The notes under the pieces were generated by a model. That model ran no database searches. It had not been told where the DNA came from and was given only the letters and a program-made list of their open reading frames with translations. A stretch of DNA of 64,000 nucleotides from positions 62,001 through 126,000 of the forward strand of contig NZ_LT629777.1 in assembly GCF_900105475.1 (NCBI RefSeq), written 5' to 3'. This document shows, in pieces, positions 37,921 through 46,976 of this stretch (position 1 is the first letter of the stretch; each line of letters opens with the position of its first letter). The translations under genes and the position numbers were made by a program. This stretch comes from Pseudomonas asplenii. Lineage in GTDB: Bacteria; Pseudomonadota; Gammaproteobacteria; Pseudomonadales; Pseudomonadaceae.

Positions 37921-38388
37921 TCAGTCATCCAGCCCTCGGCCGATCAACAAGCGGCCGATCATGTCCATGGAATAACCCCGATAACTGAGAAAGCGTCCCT
38001 GCTGGGCACGCTCGCGGGCGTCTGCTGGCAGGCGCCCGGCAAACTTGCGTCGCCAGGTGTCTTCCAACTGCGCCTGCCAGTCGAAACCGCTTTCGCGTAG
38101 AGCCAACTCGATATCGGTGCGCTGCAGGCCACGCTGGCTCAACTCTTCGCGAATACGCAGAGGGCCATAGCCGGAACGGGCACGGTAGGAAACGAAGCTT
38201 TCGAGGTAACGGGACTCTGACAGCAAGCCCTCTTCCGTCAAGCGGTCGAGTTCAGTGTCGATCAGTTCAGGCGGGGCACCTCGCTGACGCAACTTGCGCG
38301 TCAGCTCGACTCGACCATGCTCGCGTCGCGCGAGCAGGTCCATTGCAGCACGCCGTACGGCGACCGGGGTATCCAGTACGGCACTCAT
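37921..38388 (-). CDS. recX: RecA regulator RecX
   Basis: The protein has 155 residues with three helical repeats of the RecX fold: [52 protein letters not shown] and [32 protein letters not shown]. RecX binds RecA filaments and limits their extension. It lies 8 bases after recA on the same strand, the standard recA-recX operon. Confidence 0.94.
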   Translation of the reverse strand: MSAVLDTPVAVRRAAMDLLARREHGRVELTRKLRQRGAPPELIDTELDRLTEEGLLSESRYLESFVSYRARSGYGPLRIREELSQRGLQRTDIELALRESGFDWQAQLEDTWRRKFAGRLPADARERAQQGRFLSYRGYSMDMIGRLLIGRGLDD

Positions 38389-38396
38389 CGGCTCAC

Positions 38397-39461
38397 TCAG
38401 ATGTCGGCGTCAGCCAGATCGTCTTCGGTTTCGTCGGCGGTTGCAGCGCCTTTGCTGGCCTCGGCCACTGCGCCGGCATTGAGCAGCTTGTCACGCAGTT
38501 GCTTTTCGAGGGTCGCCGCGACTTCCGGGTTTTCCGCCAGGAACTTGGCCGAGTTGGCCTTGCCTTGACCGATCTTGCTACCGTTGTAGCTGTACCAGGC
38601 ACCCGACTTTTCAACGAAACCGTGCAGCACGCCCAAGTCGATCATCTCGCCATTGAGGTAGATGCCCTTGCCGTAGAGAATCTGGAACTCGGCCTGACGG
38701 AACGGCGAAGCCACCTTGTTCTTCACGACCTTGACGCGGGTTTCGCTACCCACCACTTCATCGCCTTCCTTCACCGCGCCGGTACGGCGGATGTCCAGAC
38801 GAACCGAGGCGTAGAACTTCAGCGCGTTACCACCGGTGGTGGTTTCAGGGCTGCCGAACATCACGCCGATCTTCATGCGGATCTGGTTGATGAAGATGAC
38901 CAGGCAGTTGGCGTTCTTGATGTTGCCGGTGATCTTGCGCAGCGCCTGGGACATCAGGCGAGCCTGCAGACCGACGTGCATGTCGCCCATCTCGCCTTCG
39001 ATTTCAGCCTTGGGTACCAGGGCCGCCACGGAGTCGACGATGATGACGTCGACCGCGTTGGAGCGCACCAGCATGTCGGTGATTTCAAGGGCCTGTTCGC
39101 CGGTATCCGGCTGGGAAACCAACAGGTCGTCGACATTGACGCCCAGCTTGCCGGCGTATTCCGGGTCCAGGGCGTGTTCGGCGTCGACGAAGGCGCACGT
39201 GGCGCCAGCTTTCTGGGCCTGAGCGATGACGGAAAGCGTCAGGGTAGTCTTACCCGAGGATTCCGGACCGTAGATTTCCACGATACGGCCCTTTGGCAGG
39301 CCGCCGATGCCGAGAGCGATGTCCAGGCCCAGGGAACCGGTGGAGATCGAAGGGATCGCCTGACGGTCATGATCGCCCATACGCATCACGGCACCCTTGC
39401 CGAATTGACGTTCGATCTGACCCAAGGCCGCAGCCAAGGCTTTCTTCTTGTTGTCGTCCAT
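38397..39461 (-). CDS. recA: recombinase RecA
   Basis: The protein has 354 residues from ATG 39461 ([21 protein letters not shown]), the standard start. Walker A is GPESSGKT (65-72) and Walker B is [10 protein letters not shown]. The DNA-binding loops lie around [23 protein letters not shown] and the region [15 protein letters not shown]. It catalyses strand exchange and triggers LexA and phage-repressor cleavage. A LexA box lies 43 bases upstream. Confidence 0.97.
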   Translation of the reverse strand: MDDNKKKALAAALGQIERQFGKGAVMRMGDHDRQAIPSISTGSLGLDIALGIGGLPKGRIVEIYGPESSGKTTLTLSVIAQAQKAGATCAFVDAEHALDPEYAGKLGVNVDDLLVSQPDTGEQALEITDMLVRSNAVDVIIVDSVAALVPKAEIEGEMGDMHVGLQARLMSQALRKITGNIKNANCLVIFINQIRMKIGVMFGSPETTTGGNALKFYASVRLDIRRTGAVKEGDEVVGSETRVKVVKNKVASPFRQAEFQILYGKGIYLNGEMIDLGVLHGFVEKSGAWYSYNGSKIGQGKANSAKFLAENPEVAATLEKQLRDKLLNAGAVAEASKGAATADETEDDLADADI

Positions 39462-39503
39462 TAAAGTCCTCACGTAATCAATAAGGCCTGTGACGGCCAA
39501 CAC

Positions 39504-39519
39504 CTGTATAAGTAGCCAG
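39504..39519. promoter_or_regulatory. LexA (SOS) box of recA
   Basis: CTGTATAAGTAGCCAG keeps CTG-N10-CAG, the LexA consensus, in the recA promoter region. Confidence 0.82.
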
Positions 39520-39546
39520 TATTATTCCACAGCCTTGGCGACTCGC

Positions 39547-40047
39547 CTACCCCCGATTTGCGATTTCTGCTTCCGCCCGTCGCAACAGCCCTTCCAGCGC
39601 GGCCTTTACGGTCTGGCGCCGGACCGCGTCGCGATCGCCAGGGAACTGCCGACGCTCGCTGCTCAGCTCATCGCCGACAGCCCAGGCCAGCCAGACGGTG
39701 CCCACCGGTTTCTCGGCGGAACCGCCGTCCGGCCCGGCCACGCCACTGACCGCCACGGCAAAACGCGCCGCACTGTGCGTCTGGGCGCCACGGACCATGG
39801 CCTCGACCACCTCGCGGCTGACCGCGCCGACCTGGCCGAACAACGCCTCGGGCACCTGCAACTGGCGGGTCTTCTGCTGGTTGGAGTAGGTCACGTAGCC
39901 GGCCTCGAACCAGGCCGAACTGCCGGGAATCCGCGTGATCGCCTCGGCGATGCCGCCGCCGGTGCAGGACTCGGCGGTAGTGACCTGCGCCTTGAGGGTC
40001 TGCAGGCGCTTGCCGAGTTCGGCGGCAAGCTGGGTGATATCGTCCAC
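39547..40047 (-). CDS. cinA: CinA-family nicotinamide-nucleotide amidohydrolase (PncC)
   Basis: The protein has 166 residues from GTG 40047, with AGGAG ahead; the open frame upstream runs through a REP element and is not coding. It contains only the C-terminal CinA domain: TTAESCTGGGIAEAITRIPGSS (about 28-49), VSGVAGPDGGSAEKPVGTVWLAW (about 108-130). It deamidates NMN to nicotinate mononucleotide. It is followed by recA. Its upstream side is the classic insertion point of tailocins in the P. fluorescens group. Confidence 0.92.
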   Translation of the reverse strand: MDDITQLAAELGKRLQTLKAQVTTAESCTGGGIAEAITRIPGSSAWFEAGYVTYSNQQKTRQLQVPEALFGQVGAVSREVVEAMVRGAQTHSAARFAVAVSGVAGPDGGSAEKPVGTVWLAWAVGDELSSERRQFPGDRDAVRRQTVKAALEGLLRRAEAEIANRG

Positions 40048-40089
40048 GTTGCTCTCCTGTCTGAAGATAAACCGCGCCCTGCTTTTTTC

Positions 40090-40186
40090 TGTGGGGGCCG
40101 GCTTGCTGGCGATAGCGATCTTACGGAAGCCATAGGCATCAGTGGCTGGCCGCCTTTGGCGGATCGCCAGCAAGCCGGCTCCCACA
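40090..40186. repeat. inverted REP pair between the tailocin and cinA
   Basis: TGTGGGGGCCGGCTTGCTGGCGAT and its inverse ATCGCCAGCAAGCCGGCTCCCACA form a long hairpin with about 50 bases between arms. It is the same REP family as at 47928 and 17901. Confidence 0.88.
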
Positions 40187-40276
40187 AGGGTCGCGCCTGC
40201 ACCCTGAGGCGGTTTCGCAAAATGAATACCCTACACGAGCCCCTCGGGCTTTCAAGCCGCGCTTTGCATCAGGATG

Positions 40277-40813
40277 TCAGTGCGAGACCTTGGCGGCATA
40301 CACCTGGCAGGCCTGCAGGGCAATCAGGGCGCGGTCGCCGTCGTCGGTGATGGCGATAATTCGTTGAGCATGCGCCGGGTCAAGTCGGGCGCGTGGGGCT
40401 GCATGAACCACGCCGACGGTGGCGGAGGTGGCAGGCAGTGCACAACCGCTGGCGGGGTCGCTGCTATCGAGGAGGACTGACAGCCGCAGATCGGCAGTAG
40501 CCAGGCGATCACGCAGGCGAGCCTGATCCTGTTGCACATCGTTCAGCTCCTTGGAATGGGTTTGATCGCTGACCTGGAGCTGCTGCTCCAGCGCCAGACG
40601 TTTATCCTGCTCGGTACGCTGTTGCGTCACCGCGGCAAGGGAAATCTGCTTGAGCGCATCAGCCTGCAACCGGGCTTGATGCTCCAGTTGCAGGCCGTAA
40701 CGCAAGCCTTGAATCCGCCAGGCCAATGCCGCCGAACCACCGGCCACCAGGGCCAGCAGCACGACGACAGCGAACAGACGGTAAGGCGCCGGGATCAGGT
40801 CGAGGAGGCGCAT
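40277..40813 (-). CDS. Rz: i-spanin Rz-like lysis protein
   Basis: The protein has 178 residues, with an N-terminal transmembrane anchor (about 12-32, LFAVVVLLALVAGGSAALAW) and a long periplasmic helical domain rich in Gln/Asp (about 45-110). This is the architecture of lambda Rz-type inner-membrane spanins, which span the periplasm and fuse inner with outer membrane at lysis. It overlaps the endolysin gene by 19 bases and contains the o-spanin gene in another frame. Confidence 0.85.
   Translation of the reverse strand: MRLLDLIPAPYRLFAVVVLLALVAGGSAALAWRIQGLRYGLQLEHQARLQADALKQISLAAVTQQRTEQDKRLALEQQLQVSDQTHSKELNDVQQDQARLRDRLATADLRLSVLLDSSDPASGCALPATSATVGVVHAAPRARLDPAHAQRIIAITDDGDRALIALQACQVYAAKVSH
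40324..40539 (-). CDS. Rz1: o-spanin Rz1-like lipoprotein, embedded in Rz
   Basis: The protein has 71 residues in a shifted frame wholly inside the Rz gene. The signal peptide ends in a lipobox, PICGC (Cys about residue 20). The short mature part is Pro-rich (CLPPPPPSAW), as in Rz1 proteins. It should be anchored in the outer membrane and bind the Rz periplasmic domain. Confidence 0.8.
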   Translation of the reverse strand: MCNRIRLACVIAWLLPICGCQSSSIAATPPAVVHCLPPPPPSAWFMQPHAPDLTRRMLNELSPSPTTATAP

Positions 40814-41358
40814 AACACCGCCCTCGCCCGCGCCCAGAGCTGCAGGCGGTCATCGAGGCCGTTCAGGCCGCCGTTGGTCCTGCGGGTGATGCTGTTGAAC
40901 TGGTCGGCATCGGCCAACCCGTTCAACCCTTGCTGTTCCCAGAACCAGGCCGCCGATTCGGCGGCCCATTGTGGCTGTTCCAGCAGCTCCGGCTGTTGCA
41001 ACAGACGCTCGTCGCCGAACAGCGCAAGGCTGCATTGACGATAGTTGCTGCGACCGGTGATCTGGATCAGCCCGCGACCGCGATAGCGTTGGCCATCGCC
41101 GTCGGCGTCCGGGGTGTTGCCCAGGCGAATCGCCAGGGTGCCCGTGTCGTACTTGCTCAGGTACTGGTCACTGCCCAGCTCACGCACGTAGCGCAGTTGC
41201 GCGGATTCATGGCCCACTTGGGCCAGAAAGGCGGCGATGCGCTTGGGGGTGGTGATGTCGTGCCGGGACATGGCGGTGTTGAGAGCGGGTACGAAAACGC
41301 CGGCTTTGGGGCCGGCGTTGGGCATGATTTGCAGCAATTGCTGCTCGGTAACGGGCAT
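40795..41358 (-). CDS. GH19-type endolysin (chitinase-like lysozyme)
   Basis: The protein has 187 residues from ATG 41358, with GGAGAAAG ahead; six codons further upstream are open but lie before the ribosome site. The GH19 fold has RIAAFLAQVGHESAQLRYVREL (catalytic Glu about residue 50) and YRGRGLIQITGRSNYRQC (about 92-109). It cleaves peptidoglycan for release of the tail particles. There is no signal peptide, so it depends on the holin at 56034. Confidence 0.9.
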   Translation of the reverse strand: MPVTEQQLLQIMPNAGPKAGVFVPALNTAMSRHDITTPKRIAAFLAQVGHESAQLRYVRELGSDQYLSKYDTGTLAIRLGNTPDADGDGQRYRGRGLIQITGRSNYRQCSLALFGDERLLQQPELLEQPQWAAESAAWFWEQQGLNGLADADQFNSITRRTNGGLNGLDDRLQLWARARAVLCASST

Positions 41359-41446
41359 GGCTTTCTCCGGGCCCAAAAAAACCGCTCGAGGGCGGCAGAT
41401 AAGATCTGGGTACTGATCAAACTGATGGTGCAGTCGATGCCTTCAC

Positions 41447-41872
41447 CTATACTTGATCGTTGGCCGAACCGATCCAGACAGGTCCGCCAGGACGGTGCCC
41501 GGGCGCCGGAAAATCAACTGACTGAGGCCAATCGCGCAGCGCTTGCATGTACATCAGCAGTTCATTGAACTGTTCATCTGAAAGCGTGGTGGGCACGTTG
41601 ATTTCCTTTTGGTCCCGGTGCCGGTCGCGAATCCCCATGACTGCCGACAGTGCCTGATCCCGCCATGCCCGCTCCCGGGCGGCAGACTGCTCTGCCGTAG
41701 GACTTGGGGCAACGACAACAGGCAGTCCGTTTGCATCCGGCATGATCACCTTGCCAGCAGCTTCCTCAGAAAGCAGTGCATCCCGCATGCTCGCGGTGAT
41801 CTGCTGCCCACCATTGTCGGCGAGCGAGAAAGCAAATCGGGCGTCAGCCTCGATCCATTTTGCGTAGATCAT
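41447..41872 (-). CDS. tail fibre assembly/tail chaperone-like protein
   Basis: The protein has 141 residues. The N-terminal half (MIYAKWIEADARFAFSLADNGG) is unusual, and the C-terminal half (AARERAWRDQALSAVMGIRDRHRDQ...QFNELLMYMQALRDWPQ) has the AWRDxxL...Y.QALRDWP pattern of phage tail chaperones (XkdW/Tfa type). It lies 14 bases after the tail fibre gene at 41887 and probably helps fold that fibre. AAGGA lies ahead. Confidence 0.75.
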   Translation of the reverse strand: MIYAKWIEADARFAFSLADNGGQQITASMRDALLSEEAAGKVIMPDANGLPVVVAPSPTAEQSAARERAWRDQALSAVMGIRDRHRDQKEINVPTTLSDEQFNELLMYMQALRDWPQSVDFPAPGHRPGGPVWIGSANDQV

Positions 41873-41886
41873 AGTTATTCCTTAAT

Positions 41887-43110
41887 TTAGTTTCCGATAG
41901 CGAACCATTTCATCGCGCCCGGAGCAGAAAGCACAGCTGCGGCTGTAAAACCGGTGGTCGAAGCCGATCGATAGGACTGATATTGGCCCGCGAATGCCGA
42001 GGTGCTGTCGAAGTTGGCAGCGACCAGTGACAGATAGTGAAGGTTCGCCGGAAACTGCAAGGGAAACGTCACGCTCGTGGCGTTGGTCGTGCCCCACTGA
42101 ATAACCAGACCACCCAGCCAGGCAGGAAACGCCACGAAACCACTCGGAGCAAGACTCATTGCGAAACCAAGCCGGAGTTTTTTCGAGGTCACGAACGACT
42201 CGTTGTCCACACCAGCGACAACCTGCTCCTGAGTTGCAACCTTCGCGGTTCCTGGCCGAGCCTCAGTGGCAGGAACCACTAATTGTGCCAATGCCGAAAT
42301 GTCTATGTTTGCCTGGTTGATCGGTGCGCTCCATGCCTTGATGCACCACATCACCGCAAGATTTCGAGGACGAGTTTCAGCGGCAACACTTGGTGCTCCA
42401 TTGACACCGTCTGAAACTATGGTTGCAGCCTGTATCGTATTGGCATTTGTAACGGCCAACGCGATATTGGGTCCCCCAGCCAGGCCAAATGGACCTACAG
42501 AAGCCCCTGAATAACTAAGGACATGATTATGCCCTTGCATGGAATTGACCTGATAGGTGCCCACAGCACGACCAGTATCCACTCCTCGCCCGTGATCCCA
42601 ACCCCGCAGAAACTCCCCACGCGACTCCGGCAAACGGAAATAGCCGGCAGGCTCCGTACCATCGTTGAACGTCGTTCCCAGGTACGCATAAAGATCCGGA
42701 TAGACCGCGATGCTTTGCACGCTATGGTCGGCTTCGAGAAAACCTGCCGGTACCGTGCCTTTCGGAAACGGCACCATGGAACCCACGGGGAGCGACGAAG
42801 CCTTTCTCACCAGCGCTTCGACCTCATCCTTGGTATAGGCGTTGGTAATGCCATACTCAGCCAGCGTCGTGCGAACCTTCTCGGGCGGCAACGAGCTTTG
42901 AATAATCGTCCGAATGGCGACCAGCAACTGGTCATGAGCCGCTTCGGACGGTTCAAGTCCACCGGCCTGGACAATACTCAGCAACTCGTCCGTCACCAGG
43001 TTCCCCCAACTCGCCGGAATCAGCGAACCGGGAGCGCCGGTAATCGGATTATCATCAACAAACTTGCCATTCGACAGCCCGACACCGGGCACACTTTTCG
43101 GATAATCCAT
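41887..43110 (-). CDS. tail fibre protein (collar domain), distal copy
   Basis: The protein has 407 residues. The N-terminal about 110 residues (MDYPKSVPGVGLSNGKFVDDNPITG, SLIPASWGNLVTDELL) attach to the baseplate. The phage collar domain has PVGSMVPFPKGTVPAGFLEAD and ESRGEFLRGWDHGRGVDTGR (about 105-190). The C-terminal about 75 residues are a gp53-like receptor-binding domain (AWLGGLVIQWGTT...FPANLHYLSLVAANF). It is a diverged duplicate of the gene at 43740 over the first about 250 residues. AGAGGAGA lies ahead of the ATG. Confidence 0.9.
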   Translation of the reverse strand: MDYPKSVPGVGLSNGKFVDDNPITGAPGSLIPASWGNLVTDELLSIVQAGGLEPSEAAHDQLLVAIRTIIQSSLPPEKVRTTLAEYGITNAYTKDEVEALVRKASSLPVGSMVPFPKGTVPAGFLEADHSVQSIAVYPDLYAYLGTTFNDGTEPAGYFRLPESRGEFLRGWDHGRGVDTGRAVGTYQVNSMQGHNHVLSYSGASVGPFGLAGGPNIALAVTNANTIQAATIVSDGVNGAPSVAAETRPRNLAVMWCIKAWSAPINQANIDISALAQLVVPATEARPGTAKVATQEQVVAGVDNESFVTSKKLRLGFAMSLAPSGFVAFPAWLGGLVIQWGTTNATSVTFPLQFPANLHYLSLVAANFDSTSAFAGQYQSYRSASTTGFTAAAVLSAPGAMKWFAIGN

Positions 43111-43395
43111 TTACATCTCCTCTAACCATCATTGACATGCACCTTCCATTTGAAAAAACGGGTGCGTTGTTCAGAGCATCTCTGCCCCCATTTTTTTGAG
43201 CCAAACACTTCACAATTCAAAGCGACCCCCTAACTTTCGAAAACATGTAAAATAGAAGATTCAAAACTACCAGATTACTACTACGACAAAGGTAGAATCC
43301 CCAACAAGGTCAGGCACATTTAATAAAACCAAAAGGAGTAACTCACGTCACCCAGAGGGCTGACGTATCAGAAAATTACCTTTATCTCTTTCAAA
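43111..43395. other. AT-richer gap between the two fibre modules
   Basis: No gene is supported in these 285 bases. An inverted repeat, ACGTCA (43345-43350) / TGACGT (43361-43366), with an inner CCC/GGG, can form a hairpin 50 bases after the upstream chaperone gene's stop. It may be a terminator-like or recombination scar. Confidence 0.35.
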
Positions 43396-43743
43396 TTATT
43401 TTGGGAGCTCCGGCCAAACCACATCGATTGGAAAACCTGCTTGCTGCGCTACACGATTCAAGGCAACACGATACTGCTTCCAGGCTTTGAGCAGCGAAAC
43501 CTCATCCGAGGTTGCCTCATCAAGGTCCACGGCGTCCTGCAAGGGCCCCATGCGATTAGCTGCAGTTACCAGGAGGCTGTCTCTCTTTGTATTGGCCTGC
43601 TCAATCAACTCCTCACGAGTAGGAGGAAGCAGAACTGGATCAGGTGGGTTTTCCTTCGTATACCACTCGTCCGGAGAAACATCTTCCGAACCATTCACAG
43701 AGCGCCATCCCTGACCATCATTTCTTACTGCATAACCACTCAT
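43396..43743 (-). CDS. tail fibre assembly protein (proximal copy)
   Basis: The protein has 115 residues from ATG 43743 (MSGYAVRNDGQGWRSVNG). The C-terminal part KRDSLLVTAANRMGPLQDAVDLDEATSDEVSLLKAWKQYRVALNRV is the Tfa/gpG-type assembly domain. The ATG overlaps the stop of the fibre gene at 43740 (TCAT on the plus strand), so it is translationally coupled to its probable client. It is unlike the chaperone at 41447. Confidence 0.88.
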   Translation of the reverse strand: MSGYAVRNDGQGWRSVNGSEDVSPDEWYTKENPPDPVLLPPTREELIEQANTKRDSLLVTAANRMGPLQDAVDLDEATSDEVSLLKAWKQYRVALNRVAQQAGFPIDVVWPELPK

Positions 43744-45335
43744 AGAGAGTCCTCCCAACCTGCACAATAAACCGTCATCGAGCCGCCAGAAGAAGTAGCG
43801 CTCGCCCAATAAATCGAACTACTTTCCAGTTGAAGCATCGTACGGGCTCCAGTCGCCGTCTGATAAGACCCAGCAGCAAGTGCAACAGGACTATTGATCG
43901 AGACAGTCGTCGAGTACGAATTACTGGGTACAACATATACCCAGGAAATTTGACCAGCCAGTGGCAGCACCTGGATGCCGACATCGATCACAGGCGCTGT
44001 TGGAGGTAGATAACTAGTCACTGATATGGCTGTCCACAGCGCTACAGAGGCAGTGGTAGTCGCCATGACCGGAAGGTTGGCGACGTTGCTTCCAGCGACA
44101 ACCTTATACTGGACACGTTTTCCAACCTGGGTAAAGGAAAGTGGGTACTTGTTGGCAGTGGAATCAGTTCTGATCCAGCCAACTCTTGCCTTGAGAGTGT
44201 ACCCCGAAGGAAGAACCGGGGATGTGGTGCTCAGTGAGAGCAAACCTGCCGTTCCGGCAGTTCCCGAAACAACCCAGATGCTATACCAGGTCGACGCAGC
44301 CAAAGCACCGGTATCCAGACCGTTCACACCCACAACAGCGGCGTTGATGTTCAGACTGACAGCACTCAGGTTTTTGAATGTAGCGTCGCTACCGACCACC
44401 AATTGATCTGCGGCAACACTCACCAGCGAACTCAATCCAGATGTCGAAACCGCGAGCCCCTTGTACGAGCCAACGACCGCGAGTTTCTGCGTGCCCTGAA
44501 CTTGAGCAGCCAGCGCTGCAACATCGATATTTCCCTGATTGATCGGTGCGTTCCAGGCCTTGATGCACCACATGACCGAAACGTTTCGCGGGCGTACTTC
44601 TGAGGCAGTTCTAACAACTTTCGATGCGTCAAAGCTCACGTTCGAGAGCTGTCCGCCACCACTCGTGAAGTTCCCCGCGTTACCGAGCGCAGTGAAAGGA
44701 CCACTCGGCGCTATGGATGAGATATCGTTGCGTACACCGCCGACAGAACCGGTGATGTTCTGCTGTGCATCCAACTGGACGGTGCCGAGTTCTCGCCCGG
44801 TATCAACCCCGCGCCCGTGATCCCACCCACGCAGAAACTCCCCACGCGACTCAGGCAAACGGAAATTCCCTGCCCCCTCATCACCCTTGTTGAACGTCGT
44901 ACCCAGATACGCCGCCAAATCCGGATAGGTCGCAATGTTCTGCACACTGCCATCGACCTCCAAGAACCCTGCCGGCACAGTCCCCTTGGGAAACGCCATC
45001 ATCGCCCCGACCGGCAACGCAGTGGCGTTCTTGAACAGCGCCTCGACCTCCGCCTTGGTATACGCATCGGTAATCCCATACGCCGCCAGCGTCGTGCGAA
45101 TCTGCTCCGGCGGCAACGAACTCTGGATGATGGTCCTGATGGCCTTGAGCAACTGATCGTGCTCCGCCTCCATCGGCTCCAGCCCGCCAGCCTGAACCAC
45201 ATTGAGCAGTTCCTCGGTCACTGCATTCCCCCATGCCGCCGGGATCAGCGAACCGGGCGAACCATTGACCGGATTTTCATCGACAAACTTGCCATTGACC
45301 AACCCAATGCTGGGCGTGCTTTTTGGATAATCCAC
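43740..45335 (-). CDS. tail fibre protein (collar domain), proximal copy
   Basis: The protein has 531 residues from a GTG with AGAGGACGG ahead. The first about 250 residues are closely related to the fibre at 41887 (MDYPKSTPSIGLVNGKFVDENPVNG, PVGAMMAFPKGTVPAGFLEVDGS, ESRGEFLRGWDHGRGVDTGR). The C-terminal about 250 residues (AVVGSYKGLAVSTSGLSSL to VYCAGWEDSL) are different, beta-rich and Ser/Thr/Val-rich, and should be the receptor-binding tip. Having two fibres suggests two target specificities or a module replacement. Confidence 0.9.
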   Translation of the reverse strand: MDYPKSTPSIGLVNGKFVDENPVNGSPGSLIPAAWGNAVTEELLNVVQAGGLEPMEAEHDQLLKAIRTIIQSSLPPEQIRTTLAAYGITDAYTKAEVEALFKNATALPVGAMMAFPKGTVPAGFLEVDGSVQNIATYPDLAAYLGTTFNKGDEGAGNFRLPESRGEFLRGWDHGRGVDTGRELGTVQLDAQQNITGSVGGVRNDISSIAPSGPFTALGNAGNFTSGGGQLSNVSFDASKVVRTASEVRPRNVSVMWCIKAWNAPINQGNIDVAALAAQVQGTQKLAVVGSYKGLAVSTSGLSSLVSVAADQLVVGSDATFKNLSAVSLNINAAVVGVNGLDTGALAASTWYSIWVVSGTAGTAGLLSLSTTSPVLPSGYTLKARVGWIRTDSTANKYPLSFTQVGKRVQYKVVAGSNVANLPVMATTTASVALWTAISVTSYLPPTAPVIDVGIQVLPLAGQISWVYVVPSNSYSTTVSINSPVALAAGSYQTATGARTMLQLESSSIYWASATSSGGSMTVYCAGWEDSL

Positions 45336-45348
45336 GTATCCGTCCTCT

Positions 45349-45948
45349 TCAGTCGTAATTGATGTGCACCAGCGTGTGCGCCGGGGCTGTGCGGTGAATC
45401 AGGCATTCCAGGGCGCTGCCCGGGTTGGCGCCGAAGCGCTCGCCCCAGTAGCTGGCGCCGAAACGACGGCCCAGCAGCAGGCGGCCGCCGGTGTTGAGCG
45501 TCCACATGAACTGCGCCGTCCAGGTACCGAAGCGCGCCTGGCCAAAGCGGGCGCGGCCCATGCGCGGGGTCTGCTGTTCGGTAATGGTGGCGTTGGGATA
45601 ACCCTGGCTGCGGGCGATATCCAGGAAGTAGCCGATGCTCTGGTCGCCCACCGCCAGCAGGCGCCGACGCACTGCCAGGCGGCGGTCGTCGAACAGCGGC
45701 TTGGGGCCCAGGCACGGGTCGGGCAGGTTCATCACCCGCTCCCAGTCCGGCACCAGTTCGCTGACGGTCACCGGGTCCACTTCGTTGAGCAGGTCCACCG
45801 CCCGGGCATCGACCCGGGCCAGTTCCTGGGCAATCCCCAGCAGCACCTGCTGGATCTCCGGAACCAGCTCCGGGTCCCAGGCGGGACCAGCCGGCAGCAG
45901 GCTGCGCAGTTGCTCCTGGTATTGCGCGGCAGTTCTTATTCCAGCCAT
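45349..45948 (-). CDS. Mu gp48-like/YmfQ (DUF2313) tail protein
   Basis: The protein has 199 residues. It has YQEQLRSLLPAGPAWD at the N-terminus, VSELVPDWERVMNLPDPCLG in the middle and a C-terminal fibre-contact region. The family lies between the baseplate wedge (gp47) and the fibres and probably connects them. It overlaps the gp47 gene by 13 bases. Confidence 0.9.
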   Translation of the reverse strand: MAGIRTAAQYQEQLRSLLPAGPAWDPELVPEIQQVLLGIAQELARVDARAVDLLNEVDPVTVSELVPDWERVMNLPDPCLGPKPLFDDRRLAVRRRLLAVGDQSIGYFLDIARSQGYPNATITEQQTPRMGRARFGQARFGTWTAQFMWTLNTGGRLLLGRRFGASYWGERFGANPGSALECLIHRTAPAHTLVHINYD

Positions 45949-46976
45949 ACGCAGCCTCCGAAGGTCAGCAACTGGTTGGTGGTTGCTGGCACATCGGCGG
46001 ACGGGGTGACCAGCAAGTGGTCGTTCTCGCCCGTGGCACTGCTGATGGACTCGGCGATATGGGTCAGCAGCAAGGTCTCGCCGAGGCCGCCCTCACGCTT
46101 GTGCAGGTCGCGCAGTTGCGCTTCGACAGCGGCACGGGTGGCCGAGGTGTCCGGCACCAGGCGCAGGGTATAGGTCACCGGCACCTGTACCGGCGCCAGT
46201 ACATGCAGCTCGGCAGTCACTGGGCGCAGCGGCTCGATATAGGCCTGGACCAGGGCCAGTTGAGTCGCATCAGGGATCGGCACCGGATCGTCGTCACGCA
46301 TGACGAACAGGCCGACGGTGCCTGGCCCGAGGTAATTGCCGCGACACCAGGCACGGGTGATGCCCGGACACTCCAGCGCCCAGGTTTCGTAGTCGGCCGC
46401 CGAACCGCCATGGGGCGTGACACGGTACGAGCGGATGACCCGGGAACGCAGGGACTCGAGACTTTCCGCCGCCACGCCACCGCTCAACCCGGGGGCGAGC
46501 ACCGTGAAGGTGTTGCCGATGCCCTGCACCGGCTGGATCGGAAACAGCGTCAGGCCGGCATCGGCATTGCCCAGGCTGCCGGCATCCAGCGCCTGGATCT
46601 GCGCGGTATTGCTACCCGCGCTGGTGGTGCCTCCCTGGGTCACCTTGTAGCTGCGGCCGTCATTGCTCTGCAGCAGGGTGTCGACGTCCAGCACCGCACC
46701 GGCGGCAGCGGTAAAACTCACGCTGCCGGTGGCCGCCTGGGCGGCCTTGCGCGGTTGGTGCAGACGCAGTGCGGCGATGCGCTCCAGGGTGGATTCATCG
46801 GCGGTGTCGGGCAGGATCTGCTCGGCAATCCAGTCGAGGTATCCATACAGGCCAAAGGCCGCGCCGCTGAGGGTGCGGGCCAGGACCTGGGCATCGGACT
46901 GGCGCAGCGCATCGCTGGCCAGGTCGCTTTGGGTGCGGTTGATCAGCACCGGCAGCGAAGGGGTTTCAAACGGCAT
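45936..46976 (-). CDS. baseplate J/Mu gp47-family protein
   Basis: The protein has 346 residues and a typical baseplate J domain (LSGAAFGLYGYLDWIAEQILPDTADESTLERIAALR near the N-terminus, GGVAAESLESLRSRVIRSYRVTPHGGSAADYETWALE about 165-205). It forms the baseplate wedge that triggers sheath contraction. It overlaps both neighbouring genes by 11-13 bases. Confidence 0.93.
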   Translation of the reverse strand: MPFETPSLPVLINRTQSDLASDALRQSDAQVLARTLSGAAFGLYGYLDWIAEQILPDTADESTLERIAALRLHQPRKAAQAATGSVSFTAAAGAVLDVDTLLQSNDGRSYKVTQGGTTSAGSNTAQIQALDAGSLGNADAGLTLFPIQPVQGIGNTFTVLAPGLSGGVAAESLESLRSRVIRSYRVTPHGGSAADYETWALECPGITRAWCRGNYLGPGTVGLFVMRDDDPVPIPDATQLALVQAYIEPLRPVTAELHVLAPVQVPVTYTLRLVPDTSATRAAVEAQLRDLHKREGGLGETLLLTHIAESISSATGENDHLLVTPSADVPATTNQLLTFGGCVWLE

